NCBI GenBank assembly: GCA_033558025.1
Contig: JAUCEF010000017.1
Location: forward strand, 186,001 to 250,000
Reading direction: 5' to 3'
Origin: Phytophthora sp. 'mugwort'
Lineage: Eukaryota > Oomycota > Peronosporomycetes > Peronosporales > Peronosporaceae
DNA: 64,000 nucleotides
The notes under the pieces: model-generated
What the model was told of the DNA's origin: nothing
The model's input: only the letters and a program-made list of their open reading frames with translations
The model's database searches: none
Program-made: the position numbers and the translations under genes
In this document: positions 31,196 through 41,218 of the stretch, in pieces
Layout: each line of letters begins with the position of its first letter
How positions within the stretch are numbered: position 1 is the stretch's first letter

Positions 31196-33292
31196 CTATG
31201 ACTGGGTAACGGATGCGGTGCCTCGGTAGCTGCAGCACATATCGTCAGAGCTCCAAGGTACGTCCTCAGTCTGTGTGTGTGTCTGACTCATAGCCGACGA
31301 GGTTGTAGCTTCTGTCTCGCTGTCCACGAAAGCCTGACTCATTCCAGCAATACATCGAGACGTGGCGAGTTTACTGTCTACAATGGGAAAAGGATAATCC
31401 TTCCCGATGAGACAGCCAGCGTCACGTTGGACTTTAAGTGGCGCCTTCCAAGGTTCATGCACGAACTTATTTGGCATGTTACGCAGTGCTGGGACGTACT
31501 TGCGGATGAACTGACCTCGCTGATCCCAACGCTGTGGGAACGTCGAGGGCGACGCCACGCAGCGGTAATTCGAGTAGAAGCAACTCGCACTCACCCAGAG
31601 CCAATTGCCCACGTTGATGGGCCAATCCATATCGACGAGCTTCTCTTCAAAGTACGTCGCGCCTCGCAGCCATGAGATGTAGAGCACTCCACGTGTCAAG
31701 AAGCACGCGACAGCATGGCGTCCGGCGTGATGTGTCCATCCTTCCTGATTAATCTGTCGCATGACGGCGTCGATCCACGGGAAACCCGTCCGGCCGTCTT
31801 TCCAGCACTGCAATTGATGCATTGCTAGCTTCTCATCTGCATCCGATACAGGTTCCTGTTGATCATATTCCGGTCGGTGGACATGCTCCTCAGCGAGTAA
31901 TCGCCAACGGATCTGCCTGCACTCTGGATTGCGTTCTTGCGAGTCGAAATAAGGCGTACCGGACGCGTAACAGTAGAAGAACTCGCGCCACATGAGTTGA
32001 CCTTCCAGCGTAACTTGTGTGGGACCGGGACGGAGTGGGAACTGCAGCTGGATGAACATGATACGATAGAAGAAATCACGGGCACTCAGACACCCGAAAC
32101 ATAAGTACGCACTCAACGACGTCGTTGAAGGCGCGTTGACTGTTACAGGAGACGTCTTTGGCTTCTCGAAGAGACCGACACGGCGTTTGTCCTTGCAAAA
32201 AGCGTCGAGTCTCTTCATGGCTTCACTTTCGCCACCGATGAATGGAGTATGAGGGTGTGGCGGAGTTAGTCCTAATGCGGTGAGATGCGGCGCTACAAAC
32301 AGCTCGGAGTTTGAACTCTTGGCCCCATTCTCGACTCCAGCGATCACGTCTGCAGTGCTGGGATCATGGTGGCAAAACGTCCGTACTAGTGCGAACAATT
32401 GAGTCGGACTGAACAATGCCGCGTTGCAAAGCTTCGTGGGCGCAGGAATAGGTTGTGCTGGCTGTGGCATGTCGTCGGTGATCTCGAGCAGCCGTTCGTA
32501 GTCGGACGGAGGCTGGCCGCCATTCAACCGGATGATCTCGTGCGGGTCGTACAGCGTCACGCCTCGGACCGTCGTCACCCGAATGTTCAAAGTCTTAGCA
32601 AGAACACGTACACGGTTATCACGCTCCAGTGCGTACGGCATGACGCCAGCCTCAAAGAAGAGGTCGGTGACACTCCAAGCCGCCATCACAACACGCAGCA
32701 CGTGCTCAGCCGTCCCTCTCAGCACGAGCAGCCGTCCGTGGAGATTCGCGATCGACGTCGCCAAATCTTCGATGGCTTCGAGCAGAAACTGAAACCTCAC
32801 AGGCCCACATCGCTGACGTGTTGGTCGATGTAGAATATAAATCGGTAACAGCGCCATATCTCCTTCGCCCGCCTTGTGCATCTGCTGCTGCGCTCGGATC
32901 GCCGCGTCCAGCGCCAAATTGTCGTGCAGCCGCAAGTCGCGACGGAACCAGACGAGCGCCCGCCGTTTCGGAAGACCAGCGTCTACATTAAGTTGCTTGA
33001 CCTGCTCGACAGTGAGATCGTCGTCCTTGGTCTCGCTGTCCAGGACACCCAGCGACGTGGGGGGCCAGGTCGTCGTCCTAGGATTACCTGGTGTATTATT
33101 ATTGCCGTCACGAACGCTTTGCTCGTCTACCGGTTGGACCCAGTTGTTGTCATTAGTGTTGGCGTTTTCCTGACCCTGCGGCGTCATGGACTCGATGTAC
33201 TGAGTTGGATTCTGGCGGTGTTGCAGCATTGGAAGGTCGTCCAAGACGCCTGAGTCATACTCGGACGCGCTTCGCTGTCGCTTTCTGTTCAT
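31196..33292 (-). CDS. Cryptochrome / photolyase family protein B
   Basis: A 698-residue paralogue of the gene at 21378-23519. A 110-residue polar leader with a basic start (MNRKRQR) and LPKRR precedes the photolyase domain (ALVWFRRDLRLHDNLAL). The FAD domain has LMWREFFYC, GFPWIDAVM and HHAGRH, so the two active-site His are kept while their neighbours differ from protein A (HHLARH). Trp residues of the electron chain are present (DMDW and NWLWVSAS). The tail is Ser/Thr/Gln-rich and unlike that of A. The frame is open upstream to a GTG, but ATG 33292 follows a likely start-site element. Differences near the active site suggest the two have separate jobs, for example repair versus signalling; this is inference. 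Confidence 0.92.
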   Translation of the reverse strand: MNRKRQRSASEYDSGVLDDLPMLQHRQNPTQYIESMTPQGQENANTNDNNWVQPVDEQSVRDGNNNTPGNPRTTTWPPTSLGVLDSETKDDDLTVEQVKQLNVDAGLPKRRALVWFRRDLRLHDNLALDAAIRAQQQMHKAGEGDMALLPIYILHRPTRQRCGPVRFQFLLEAIEDLATSIANLHGRLLVLRGTAEHVLRVVMAAWSVTDLFFEAGVMPYALERDNRVRVLAKTLNIRVTTVRGVTLYDPHEIIRLNGGQPPSDYERLLEITDDMPQPAQPIPAPTKLCNAALFSPTQLFALVRTFCHHDPSTADVIAGVENGAKSSNSELFVAPHLTALGLTPPHPHTPFIGGESEAMKRLDAFCKDKRRVGLFEKPKTSPVTVNAPSTTSLSAYLCFGCLSARDFFYRIMFIQLQFPLRPGPTQVTLEGQLMWREFFYCYASGTPYFDSQERNPECRQIRWRLLAEEHVHRPEYDQQEPVSDADEKLAMHQLQCWKDGRTGFPWIDAVMRQINQEGWTHHAGRHAVACFLTRGVLYISWLRGATYFEEKLVDMDWPINVGNWLWVSASCFYSNYRCVASPSTFPQRWDQRGQFIRKYVPALRNMPNKFVHEPWKAPLKVQRDAGCLIGKDYPFPIVDSKLATSRCIAGMSQAFVDSETEATTSSAMSQTHTQTEDVPWSSDDMCCSYRGTASVTQS

Positions 33293-33725
33293 TAGTGAAA
33301 AATTGTGGAAAGGCAATGCAAGGAACAACCGGTGATTGTTGCTGTGCTTCGTCCTAGTTGATGAATGGACTGAGAATGACTTTAAGTTGCTGGGCGCGAA
33401 AGACGACGATGCGCTTCGGAGTAATGCTGCGAATTCGTTCGTGTTCAATTGGTCCCGATTGACCTTGCGAAACGGTCGCAATTTGGTCGAGATATATCGT
33501 TTATACAGGTTATTCCGTCCCAGAATTATCACTAAAGGTATTTACAGCTGGCAAACCGATACAGTAAATATCAGTCTACACAGGGAATAGAATCAAAGAG
33601 GATTCTGCGTTTCTATTTTTCCATGTGTCCATCTACGATCGACGCCCGTCATTAGGCAACGAAACACCCCCGAACAGAAACTTCAACTTTCGATTGCCGA
33701 AATGGCTTCATAAATGTCAACTTGC
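33293..33725. other. Intergenic region upstream of cryptochrome B
   Basis: No gene. Contains the promoter of cryptochrome B and the 3' flank of the calcyphosin gene, both on the minus strand. Apart from the start-site element at 33299-33320 I see no clear motif. Confidence 0.5.
33299..33320 (-). promoter_or_regulatory. Possible start-site element for cryptochrome B
   Basis: The minus strand holds GCATTGCC followed shortly by CCACAATTTTTC, similar to the oomycete initiator and flanking element but spaced more widely. It ends seven bases before the ATG at 33292, which would leave a very short leader. Confidence 0.35.
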
Positions 33726-36700
33726 CTAACTACGGCCGAAGCAGTCGCGCAGCACGAGCTGCAGCAGCTCGTCGTTGCCGAGCGTGGCGCGCAAGTTCAC
33801 ACAGTAGACTTCGAAGTGCTGGAACGTCACGACGCCGTCTCCATTACCGCCGTCCGCCACCTCGAAGCTGAGAGCGAAGTCCTGGAAGATCTGCGCTGCC
33901 GAGGTGCGACCGAGCACCACGTCCGGATGTTTGACTGCTTGAAAGCTCGACGCCAACGCTGCAGGAAACACGCGACCTTTGCCCGCTGACTGCAGCGCTG
34001 TATACACTTGCGTCGCGCTGGCCAGACACGCCGGACTAAGCCTCTCGAGCAAGCATCCAAGCACGAGTCGTAGCGGGAGACGGGTGCTCACGTTGTCGTA
34101 CCCATTGACTTTGTGCTGCTGCTGGAGGAAGCGTCCGCCTACACTGTTAGTATCGTCGCTGTTCGCTTGAGAGAAGAGGGAGAGATGCTCGAACAGCGCG
34201 CGGCCCTGAGACTCGCCGAGAGCGAGACCTAGAGCAGCATTTAACGCGTCACAGCAGCGAAGATACGTGATGGTACCTGTTCGAGGGTCAGCAACTTGGT
34301 TCAATCGAGCACGAAGCTGCACAACGTCTGCGAGCGACTTGCTCTGGCGGATACGGTATCGGATGGCGAGAAGAACCGTGTCGCCAGCAAAAGTTGGCAC
34401 AGCTTCAACGCCCAAAGGGGGTCCTTTCGACACTGTCAACCGATTCACATCAGCCATTGCTACGCCGCTTGCCACGTCTTTCAGCGATAGAATCTTTCTC
34501 ACTTTAATCAACTGTACGGGAGTCTCTGTCGCTGTGGATGTGTTTCGAATCCCTGCCGCTGGTGAAACATCTGCAAAAGTCCAAGAAGAAGCTGTGCCAT
34601 TGCTTCTGCCCCGCTGGTTATCTTGCTGGTGCTGGGGTTGGGCTGTGTCTGTCTTGTTTAAAGAATTCATGTTGAGGTGCCACACGTTGCATATCATCCC
34701 TTCAAAAACCTTGTCTGAAGCGATACTGGCACTTACGTTGTGATAGTACTCTCGCCATTGTCCCCATACAACTTTCCCGTCCTGCGCGCCGCCATCAATG
34801 TCGAACGTCTCAAGAAATTCCCGACAAACGTGATCAGCTCCTCGCCGTCCAGCCAATACATCTGGATGAGCACTGGCATCAAACTCTTCCACCACGTCGC
34901 TAGGCTCCACTAATGCTTTCTCCACGTCGCGAGTGTTTCTCGCTTTCGCCAGTTTCGCGAAAGCCTCTCGTACACACTCCAGCCGGCGTCCTGTTAGTGC
35001 TGGTCGCACGATATTAATCAATTCCTCTGAAGCGATACGTCCGTCGCTGTCGCTGTCTAGATACTGGAATAGCAAACGGAGATCGGCATCATTGAGACCA
35101 CCAGGCAGAGTTAACTCGCAATCGGTAGCCGCAGTCCGGAGTTCCTGCAAGTTTAAGGCATTGCTTCGAGCAGCCCGAAGACGTCGATTCAGATTGCAGA
35201 AACCAAGAGTTCCCTGAGTTTGTAGCACTTGCTTGAGTCTGGAGAGGATCGCTTGCACTCCAGCTGGGTGAAGGTGGAATTCCCGTCTTCCAGGAGACGT
35301 TAAACCTCGTGTGGTCTCGTTTTGTTGCTGTGTGGGCGATGTTTTACCAAGACAAGCAGCAATCGAATTGCTCACGTTATTCCTCGCTTGTCGGAGTGTC
35401 ATGCTTGGGTTGGAACCAGAGCTGGATGGAGTGAAGCTGCTGCTGCTGTAAGCTGCCGAGTGGTCCAGGATGTCGTTCAAACTCGAGCGTCCCGGATCTT
35501 GTCGCTGGATACCGCGAGTTCCTTCAGTCGATGCTGGTCTGCCGTCTGTGACCGCTATCCGCTGACTAGGTCCAAGATGCCACGCATGACGAACCATTTG
35601 TTCAAAATGCTCGTCTTCATCAATAGCAGCACTCACATTTGCGTAGTAACGTTCCCAAACATCAAAACTTACACGACGTTGGCGTTGACGCTCAGTAACT
35701 AGACCAAAAGTGTCCAGGAACTCAGCGTGCGCTTCGCAGTCGGTCTTTCGCCCCGTCATGACTTCGGGCAATCGTCTTGCATCAAATGCAGCAGCGATAG
35801 CTGCAGAATCTAGCTCTCCGTTACCTGCTTGATCGAGGGAATCGAATGCCATACGCACTACAAGCTGTCGACGAGTGTTCATGGGCTCACGGATGCCTCT
35901 AAGGAACTCACACACGCTCATTGTGCCGTCGTGGTTGCTGTCGAAGTGGTAAAACAGGCTCTGAGCGTCACGTCCAGTGATATGTACGCCACTGCTTTTG
36001 AGCGCACGAACGAAGTCGTGAAACCCCACGTTCCCATCTTCGAGTTCGTCCACGTAGTCTTCATCTGACCGTCCGGCAGCACGACGAAGCTGCTGTTGTA
36101 GCGTGATAAAGCCCCCAAGACCTCGTTCTTTCAGCTCACAGCGGAGAGTATGAATGAGGCGACGCAGTTCTTTGGACTGTTTACTGGCAGCACCAGGAGA
36201 TCCAGGCGGCGCTAAACTCATGGCGCTTGTAGGACTATGAAAGCCTGACGGTGGCATGCGGTCGACCAAGTCCGGCTGAAGAATTGCAAACGCCAGTTGG
36301 CTCGTCATTCCTGCACCCGAACTGCGTCTGCCACGCCACGTGACTTCGCCGCTAACGTTTGTCGGTGTGGGTTGACGCACTGAGTTCCCAGCAAACGCAT
36401 TTCCCCGTGGACTCTCAGTGAGAGGCATACGACTCTTGTTAACCGCTTGAGTTGGGCTTCCTGTGGACGGTAGCTGCCACGTGTTACGTACGATAAGCTC
36501 GAACAGATCGTCGTCAGGAACAAGGAAACTAACATTGTGGTAATACGCTTCCCACTGCCGAGGCAAAATCTTCGCCTGTGTGCCACTGCTCTCGTCCATG
36601 TCAAAGTTCTCGACAAATTCACGGAAGCACTGCTCCTCACTTTTCCGCTGTGCAATCACATCTGGATGGCGACTGGCATCATATCGCTGGACAACATCGC

Positions 36701-38360
36701 AGACATCTAAGAAGGCAGTGCCAGTCTCTCGTGCCAATGTCTGGTACGCAGTATGAACGAGACGCAATCGGCGAGAACTCATGGTCCCGCGTACCAGATC
36801 GACAGCAGCTTCAACTGGAACAGCCCCCATTCGATCGACATCGAGATGTTGGAAAAGCCCACGCAGATCCGCATCGCTGAGTGGCGTGTAGTTCAGAGTT
36901 GGTGCGCTTGTGGCCTCGTACGAGTTCTGAAGAGCACGACGAAAGTCGCTAAGTGACAGTTTTGCATCGCCGTCTGCATCACCGAGCCGTAAGCAACGAC
37001 CAAGCTGTACAAGTGCCTGGATCCCACCAGCACGAAGACCGGTTTGCAGCTTACGCAGTACTGAAGCCGCTCCAGGGTCAAGTGTTTCAATGGATGATGA
37101 CCCAGTTCCTGAGCGAATACTTGATACTGGTGATGGAGGCGACGTGACTTCACTGAGGCAAGCAGCAAATTGAGAGCCCTTGAGAAACTCAGTGGTCGTG
37201 TGCAAAGCCGTTCCGCGAGGTGAAGCATCCGGATCCATTGACGAGAAGCTAAAGCTGTTGGAACGGTGCTGTTGCCCGGTCGTGGCAATGGAGAGAACTA
37301 CCTTTGCTTTGTTGGTACTGCTCTGATTCGGTTGAAGAGTCTCGTACAGTGATACCGGCGTTACCGATACAGGAGCCGGCGGGATCGAGTCCATTCGTGC
37401 ATTCAGGTCTGCAACCCCAGCAGCTTCTTGAAGTGAGCACCGTACATCAGCATGCCATACACGTTTCATCAATAATTCAAAGTACTCGTCGCTCGGTGCT
37501 TGTGCAGCCACGCACTGGAAATACATGAGCCATTGTGCCCAGCTGACAAAAGCGGTACCCGTCCGACGTGCTGAGGTCATGAAGGCTGTCTGGAATTCTC
37601 GAGCTACCTGCTCCGTCGTCTGTTCACCAAACATGACAGCCGGGTGACGTGATGCATCGTGTGCTGCTAAGACGTCTTGAAGTGCCAGGTACCCGACACC
37701 TTTGCGATCCAGCGCACCGAACGCAGATTGCACAAACTCTAGCTTCCTTCCAGTCAATGTCCCCTATAACATAACACATTTTCAAGTTAGTAATGCACAA
37801 TAATTGTCGCATCTTCAGTCTCGTACGAAGATGAGATTCTTGATAGCGTCAGCTGTCACTCTGCCGTCCTCCTCAGCGTTTTCATTGTGTCGCTTGACTA
37901 AAGCTCGCGCATCCTGTACAAATTCCAAAACATGTTTTTTGAATACAAAAAAATATTGAAATTTTCTGGTAAAGTTATCGCGTACCACATCCGAAATCGA
38001 CACGCGACCGTCGTTCAACAAACGTTTAAGCGCGCTTATGGTTAACCCAACACCTTCACTTTGCGCCTTCTCCAGTGCCAGACTTACGTTCACCCACGCA
38101 CTGTAGCAAGAAACAAAACGTCATATAAAAAGTGTTTTAATCGTCTCAAGTTTCTTTATATTCTGCTTGCCAGCAACTCACACAAGGCCCTGCGTTCGCA
38201 GGGAAGCGCGAATGCTGGTCAGCAGCGCCTGCAGATCCACCTGCTCGGCGCACTGCTGCTGTCGCTCCTTCCACTGAGTCAACGACGACATGGCTCTGCC
38301 GCCATCTGCCTGCGTCGAAAGCGCCATCGCTCGGTCGCGTGAAGTACCGAAATGAACCAT
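33726..38360 (-). CDS. Multi-domain calcyphosin-like EF-hand protein (five tandem modules)
   Basis: Four exons: 38360-38182, 38100-37986, 37913-37827 and 37763-33726, with introns of 81, 72 and 63 bp; the spliced frame is 1472 codons. The last intron has a TACTAAC branch site. The 72-bp intron is in frame and free of stops, but removing it restores an EF-hand block (ISDVDARALVKRHN) matching the other modules. Five modules of roughly 250-290 residues follow one another, each with the calcyphosin pattern: an EF-hand pair, then (T/S)GRRL, DASxHPDV, EFL-TFD, QW-YY-NVSA and a closing WHL-like motif. They lie near 38300-37450, 37060-36475, 36170-35570, 35255-34675 and 34385-33730. Several loops keep calcium ligands (DSDSDGRIASEE, DSNHDGTMSVCE); others have lost them. 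It is probably a soluble calcium sensor. The start could also be one of two later Met codons in exon 1. Confidence 0.85.
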
Positions 38361-38692
38361 AACAACCCGCTGCAAAGCGCTAGCAGAGCAGTTGGCTGCC
38401 AAAAATACGGCGTCGCATATGGCTGCATTTAGCTCGCGCAGCCATGTGCACTTCACACCTGCGCATCCCTAATTTCGTACATGTATTATACATGTACATG
38501 ATGAATATAGCAATTACTGATAAATCACGCCCCGGTCTTGACTGCCAGGGTTATATATTGAATGCATACGCCGCCTATAGACTGAGCTACAGTCTCAGGT
38601 GGTGTTGGAAGTCGCATCGCTGGATTTGTGCTGTTTCTCCTCTCGCTTGGTGCCTGCGACCGTCTCTCGCTTGAAGTTAATAGATTCCTTCT
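38361..38692. other. Short intergenic region upstream of the calcyphosin gene
   Basis: No gene seen. It should contain the calcyphosin promoter and the 3' flank of the small secreted-peptide gene. An A/T-rich patch with ATGTATTATACATGTACATG occurs near 38480. Confidence 0.4.
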
Positions 38693-38887
38693 TCACTTAT
38701 TGTCGTCGTCCGAGTGCTTGAGCAGCGTGTGCATCGTGGGCCCGCTGATGCAGTCCTTGCAGTTGTTCTCGACTACAGCGCCGCCCACGAAGACGGGGCC
38801 CGCGGCATGCGCGGCGTCCACGGCCTCGACGCCGGTGCCCAGCCAGCTGTTGAGCAGCAGGAGTGCGAGTGTGAAGATGCCTTGCAT
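38693..38887 (-). CDS. Small predicted secreted peptide
   Basis: A 64-residue frame starting MQGIFTLALLLLNSWLGTG, a clear signal peptide with likely cleavage near VEA. The mature part is about 42 residues, with two Cys in CKDC and a charged end (HSDDDNK). I do not recognise a family. No RXLR or LxLFLAK motif is present, so it is not a classical oomycete effector. The frame extends upstream only to a TTG. Small frames with signal-like starts can arise by chance, so expression evidence matters. Confidence 0.5.
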   Translation of the reverse strand: MQGIFTLALLLLNSWLGTGVEAVDAAHAAGPVFVGGAVVENNCKDCISGPTMHTLLKHSDDDNK

Positions 38888-39686
38888 TGTGATAATGTGC
38901 TTGTTGTAGCGTGCCAATTGCCAACTGGTCTCGGAACGGGTCGAGTGCCGGTCTTTACTGTGCCCAACGTGCGCTGGCCGTTAGACATTGGTCGAGAACA
39001 GTTTCCGCGGGATTCTAGAGATTAGTATGCTGTTGCATGGTGCGAGTTAAAGATGGCACATATGAAAATTCCCGCTGGTCATTACGTCGTTGATAGAGAA
39101 AAATGCGCTTTTATAGTGCGATCCGCAATGTGTAGCCATACAGGTGAAAGAGGATGTTGGAGCGAGGTCGTCTGCTTGCGTGGGTCAGCGGCGCTTGCCG
39201 ACGGCGCTTCTGTCGTGCTCGACGAGAGTACAATTTTCGCGTGCGTCGATCGGGTGACGTGGTTCACGATCGGATGGTCGTGCAGGCTTCACCGTCCCGT
39301 CGAAGTCACGAGATACTCAAAGTCGGCAAGGAGATAGCTTCCGCGAAGTAAGGACTACCGTAAGAAATAGTTTCCCGTGCAATCCCTGTTGAAGCGCTGT
39401 AGTAAAGGGCGTGGAGTGGAGCCTGAAAAACCTGTAAAATGATTTTGGGATTCTGTGATGAACCTGAAGCAAGTGTAAGGAATCATACTTGTATACTACG
39501 TAGTATAAGCTACGCGCTGCAAGTCAATGACTTCGAATAGTATACCATGCGCAACAACTTAATTGATAAACACGTTTAGTGAAAACAGCATCGCAAGACA
39601 ATTGTGTCATTTATTTAAGCATTACAAGAATGTGAAATTTCTCATGAAAGCACAAAATACCAAGACAGTGCCGGCGAAACTTGATA
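38888..39686. other. Intergenic, no supported gene
   Basis: Only short frames with no resemblance to known proteins. The right part (39590-39686) is the 3' flank of the dehydrogenase gene. A palindromic TATACTACGTAGTATA occurs at about 39491-39506. Confidence 0.45.
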
Positions 39687-40742
39687 TTAGTACCCGTTGG
39701 CCCAGTCCACTGAGTAAAGCATTGGCTGGTCCTTCAGACGCAGATCCAAGTTCTTCACGAACACATCCGCCACTTCTTCCGGAAGACTCAGCGCGGACAC
39801 GTGTGGAGTGAGCAGTACCGACGCGTGGGTCCACAGCGGACTCTCCTTAGGCAGCGGTTCATTCTCAAACACATCAAGCACCGCCTTGGAAAATAGTCCT
39901 TCATCCAATGCCGCTACCAGTTCGGTCTCTTTGATCACATCTCCTCGTCCGACATTGATGAAAGACGGTTTCTTTTCCTTGCACGTCTGCAGTCGCTCCA
40001 TGTTCAGCAGTCCCTTTGTCGCATCGGTACTCGGCAAAACATTGACGACAAAGTCGGCTACGCTCAAAACATCTTCAAGGTCGCTGGACACTCGGTCGGC
40101 ACTTTCCTTCAGTCTGTCAGTATCGCCCTCGGCAACTCGCCGCTTGAACCCAACGACCTTAAATCCCGCGGTCTTCATCAACCGCCCAATGCCCTGGCCG
40201 ATCTCGCCCAGTCCGAGGATGCTGATTGTCAATGGTCTAAAAGATCGGTACTTCAGTTCAGCCTGCGCATAACTGTGCTTCTTCTGGTACTTCTGAACCT
40301 CGAGGAACTTGCGTTCCAATGCGATAACCCAGCCGAAGACGTATTGAGCCATGGCGTTCGGCATGATGCCGCCTGCGCGGGTGAGGGTAAAGTTTGGGAG
40401 TACATTCCGATCGGACCGGGCCAATTGCTGGAAAAAGGGCTCCACGCCAGCGTAGGTGGACTGGACCCATTGGACGGATTGCAATAGGCTGAGAGAATCC
40501 TTGGACAAGAAGTTGGTGCGGCCTAGCAACAGTTTCGCGCCCAGACCAGCATCGGCCAGCACGAACTCGGCGTCCTCAAGCGTCTGGCGCTGCGAAGAGG
40601 TGAGCGCCCAGTCCTGCCGAGACGGGACGGGCAGCTCCACGATCTCCACTTGCGCGGCGGTGGTAGAGGACGTTGCGAGCCGCGCTCGGACGGCCGCGCC
40701 TAGCCCTTCGATCGAAGAGATGACGGGGATTCGAAGCATCAT
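39687..40742 (-). CDS. D-2-hydroxyacid dehydrogenase (GhrA-like)
   Basis: A 351-residue NAD(P)-dependent enzyme that interconverts 2-hydroxy and 2-keto acids such as glyoxylate or hydroxypyruvate. The nucleotide-binding motif ILGLGEIGQGIGRLM lies mid-protein. Catalytic Arg in NVGRGDVIKE, Glu in DVFENEPLP, and His in LTPHVSALS are all present. Overall it resembles glyoxylate/hydroxypyruvate reductase A. I chose the first of the ATG pair at 40742 and 40739, just before LRIPVISSIEG. An ATG at 40874 in the same frame would add 44 Lys/Phe/Cys-rich residues through a run of A/T, which does not look like protein. The exact substrate is not predictable. It is divergent from the exchanger gene. Confidence 0.9.
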   Translation of the reverse strand: MMLRIPVISSIEGLGAAVRARLATSSTTAAQVEIVELPVPSRQDWALTSSQRQTLEDAEFVLADAGLGAKLLLGRTNFLSKDSLSLLQSVQWVQSTYAGVEPFFQQLARSDRNVLPNFTLTRAGGIMPNAMAQYVFGWVIALERKFLEVQKYQKKHSYAQAELKYRSFRPLTISILGLGEIGQGIGRLMKTAGFKVVGFKRRVAEGDTDRLKESADRVSSDLEDVLSVADFVVNVLPSTDATKGLLNMERLQTCKEKKPSFINVGRGDVIKETELVAALDEGLFSKAVLDVFENEPLPKESPLWTHASVLLTPHVSALSLPEEVADVFVKNLDLRLKDQPMLYSVDWANGY

Positions 40743-41218
40743 AAAAAAAAAACTGTTTAACAGTTGGGTTTTGATTCTTCTCTGACGGCAGCGATACATG
40801 TATAATAAAAAGTTGCATACCAGTAACGTATCTATTTTGGTACTTTTGGCCGTAATATATGCATGATTTTGCATGAATTAGGTCATCTACCATTCTCCGA
40901 TTTGTGGGTAGCGGTACTGGTAAATAATCTGTCCATTGAGTACAGGTCATGCACGTTATCGCTGGAGAATACATGGCCTTGCCGGGCTGCGTCACCCACC
41001 AATTGTCGGACAGCCCCATTCTACATTTCGTGGACATCACTATTGCACTTTCGACACAAAATATAGTCCAATCAACTCTGACAGGTGATTAAAGCATACC
41101 TCCATACAAATCTGCGACATGAAGCCATGAACTATCGCAGTGAATTATGGTAGAGACCGTTAGGACCTCTCGACGTCATTGCCAGATCTACCTCAAGTTA
41201 CACAAGTTGATTTAGATA
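40743..41218. other. Shared upstream region of the divergent dehydrogenase and exchanger genes
   Basis: No gene. A T/A-rich tract borders the dehydrogenase start. GACGTCATTGCCAGATCT at about 41174-41190 is a weak start-site match for the exchanger. Confidence 0.4.

Noticed and set aside
37815..38093. Separate small gene upstream of the calcyphosin gene
   Set aside because: Donor, branch and acceptor sites join it in frame with the downstream exon, restoring a calcyphosin module, so it is part of that gene.
38693..38887. RXLR or Crinkler effector
   Set aside because: A signal peptide is present but no RXLR-dEER or LxLFLAK motif; called only as a secreted peptide.
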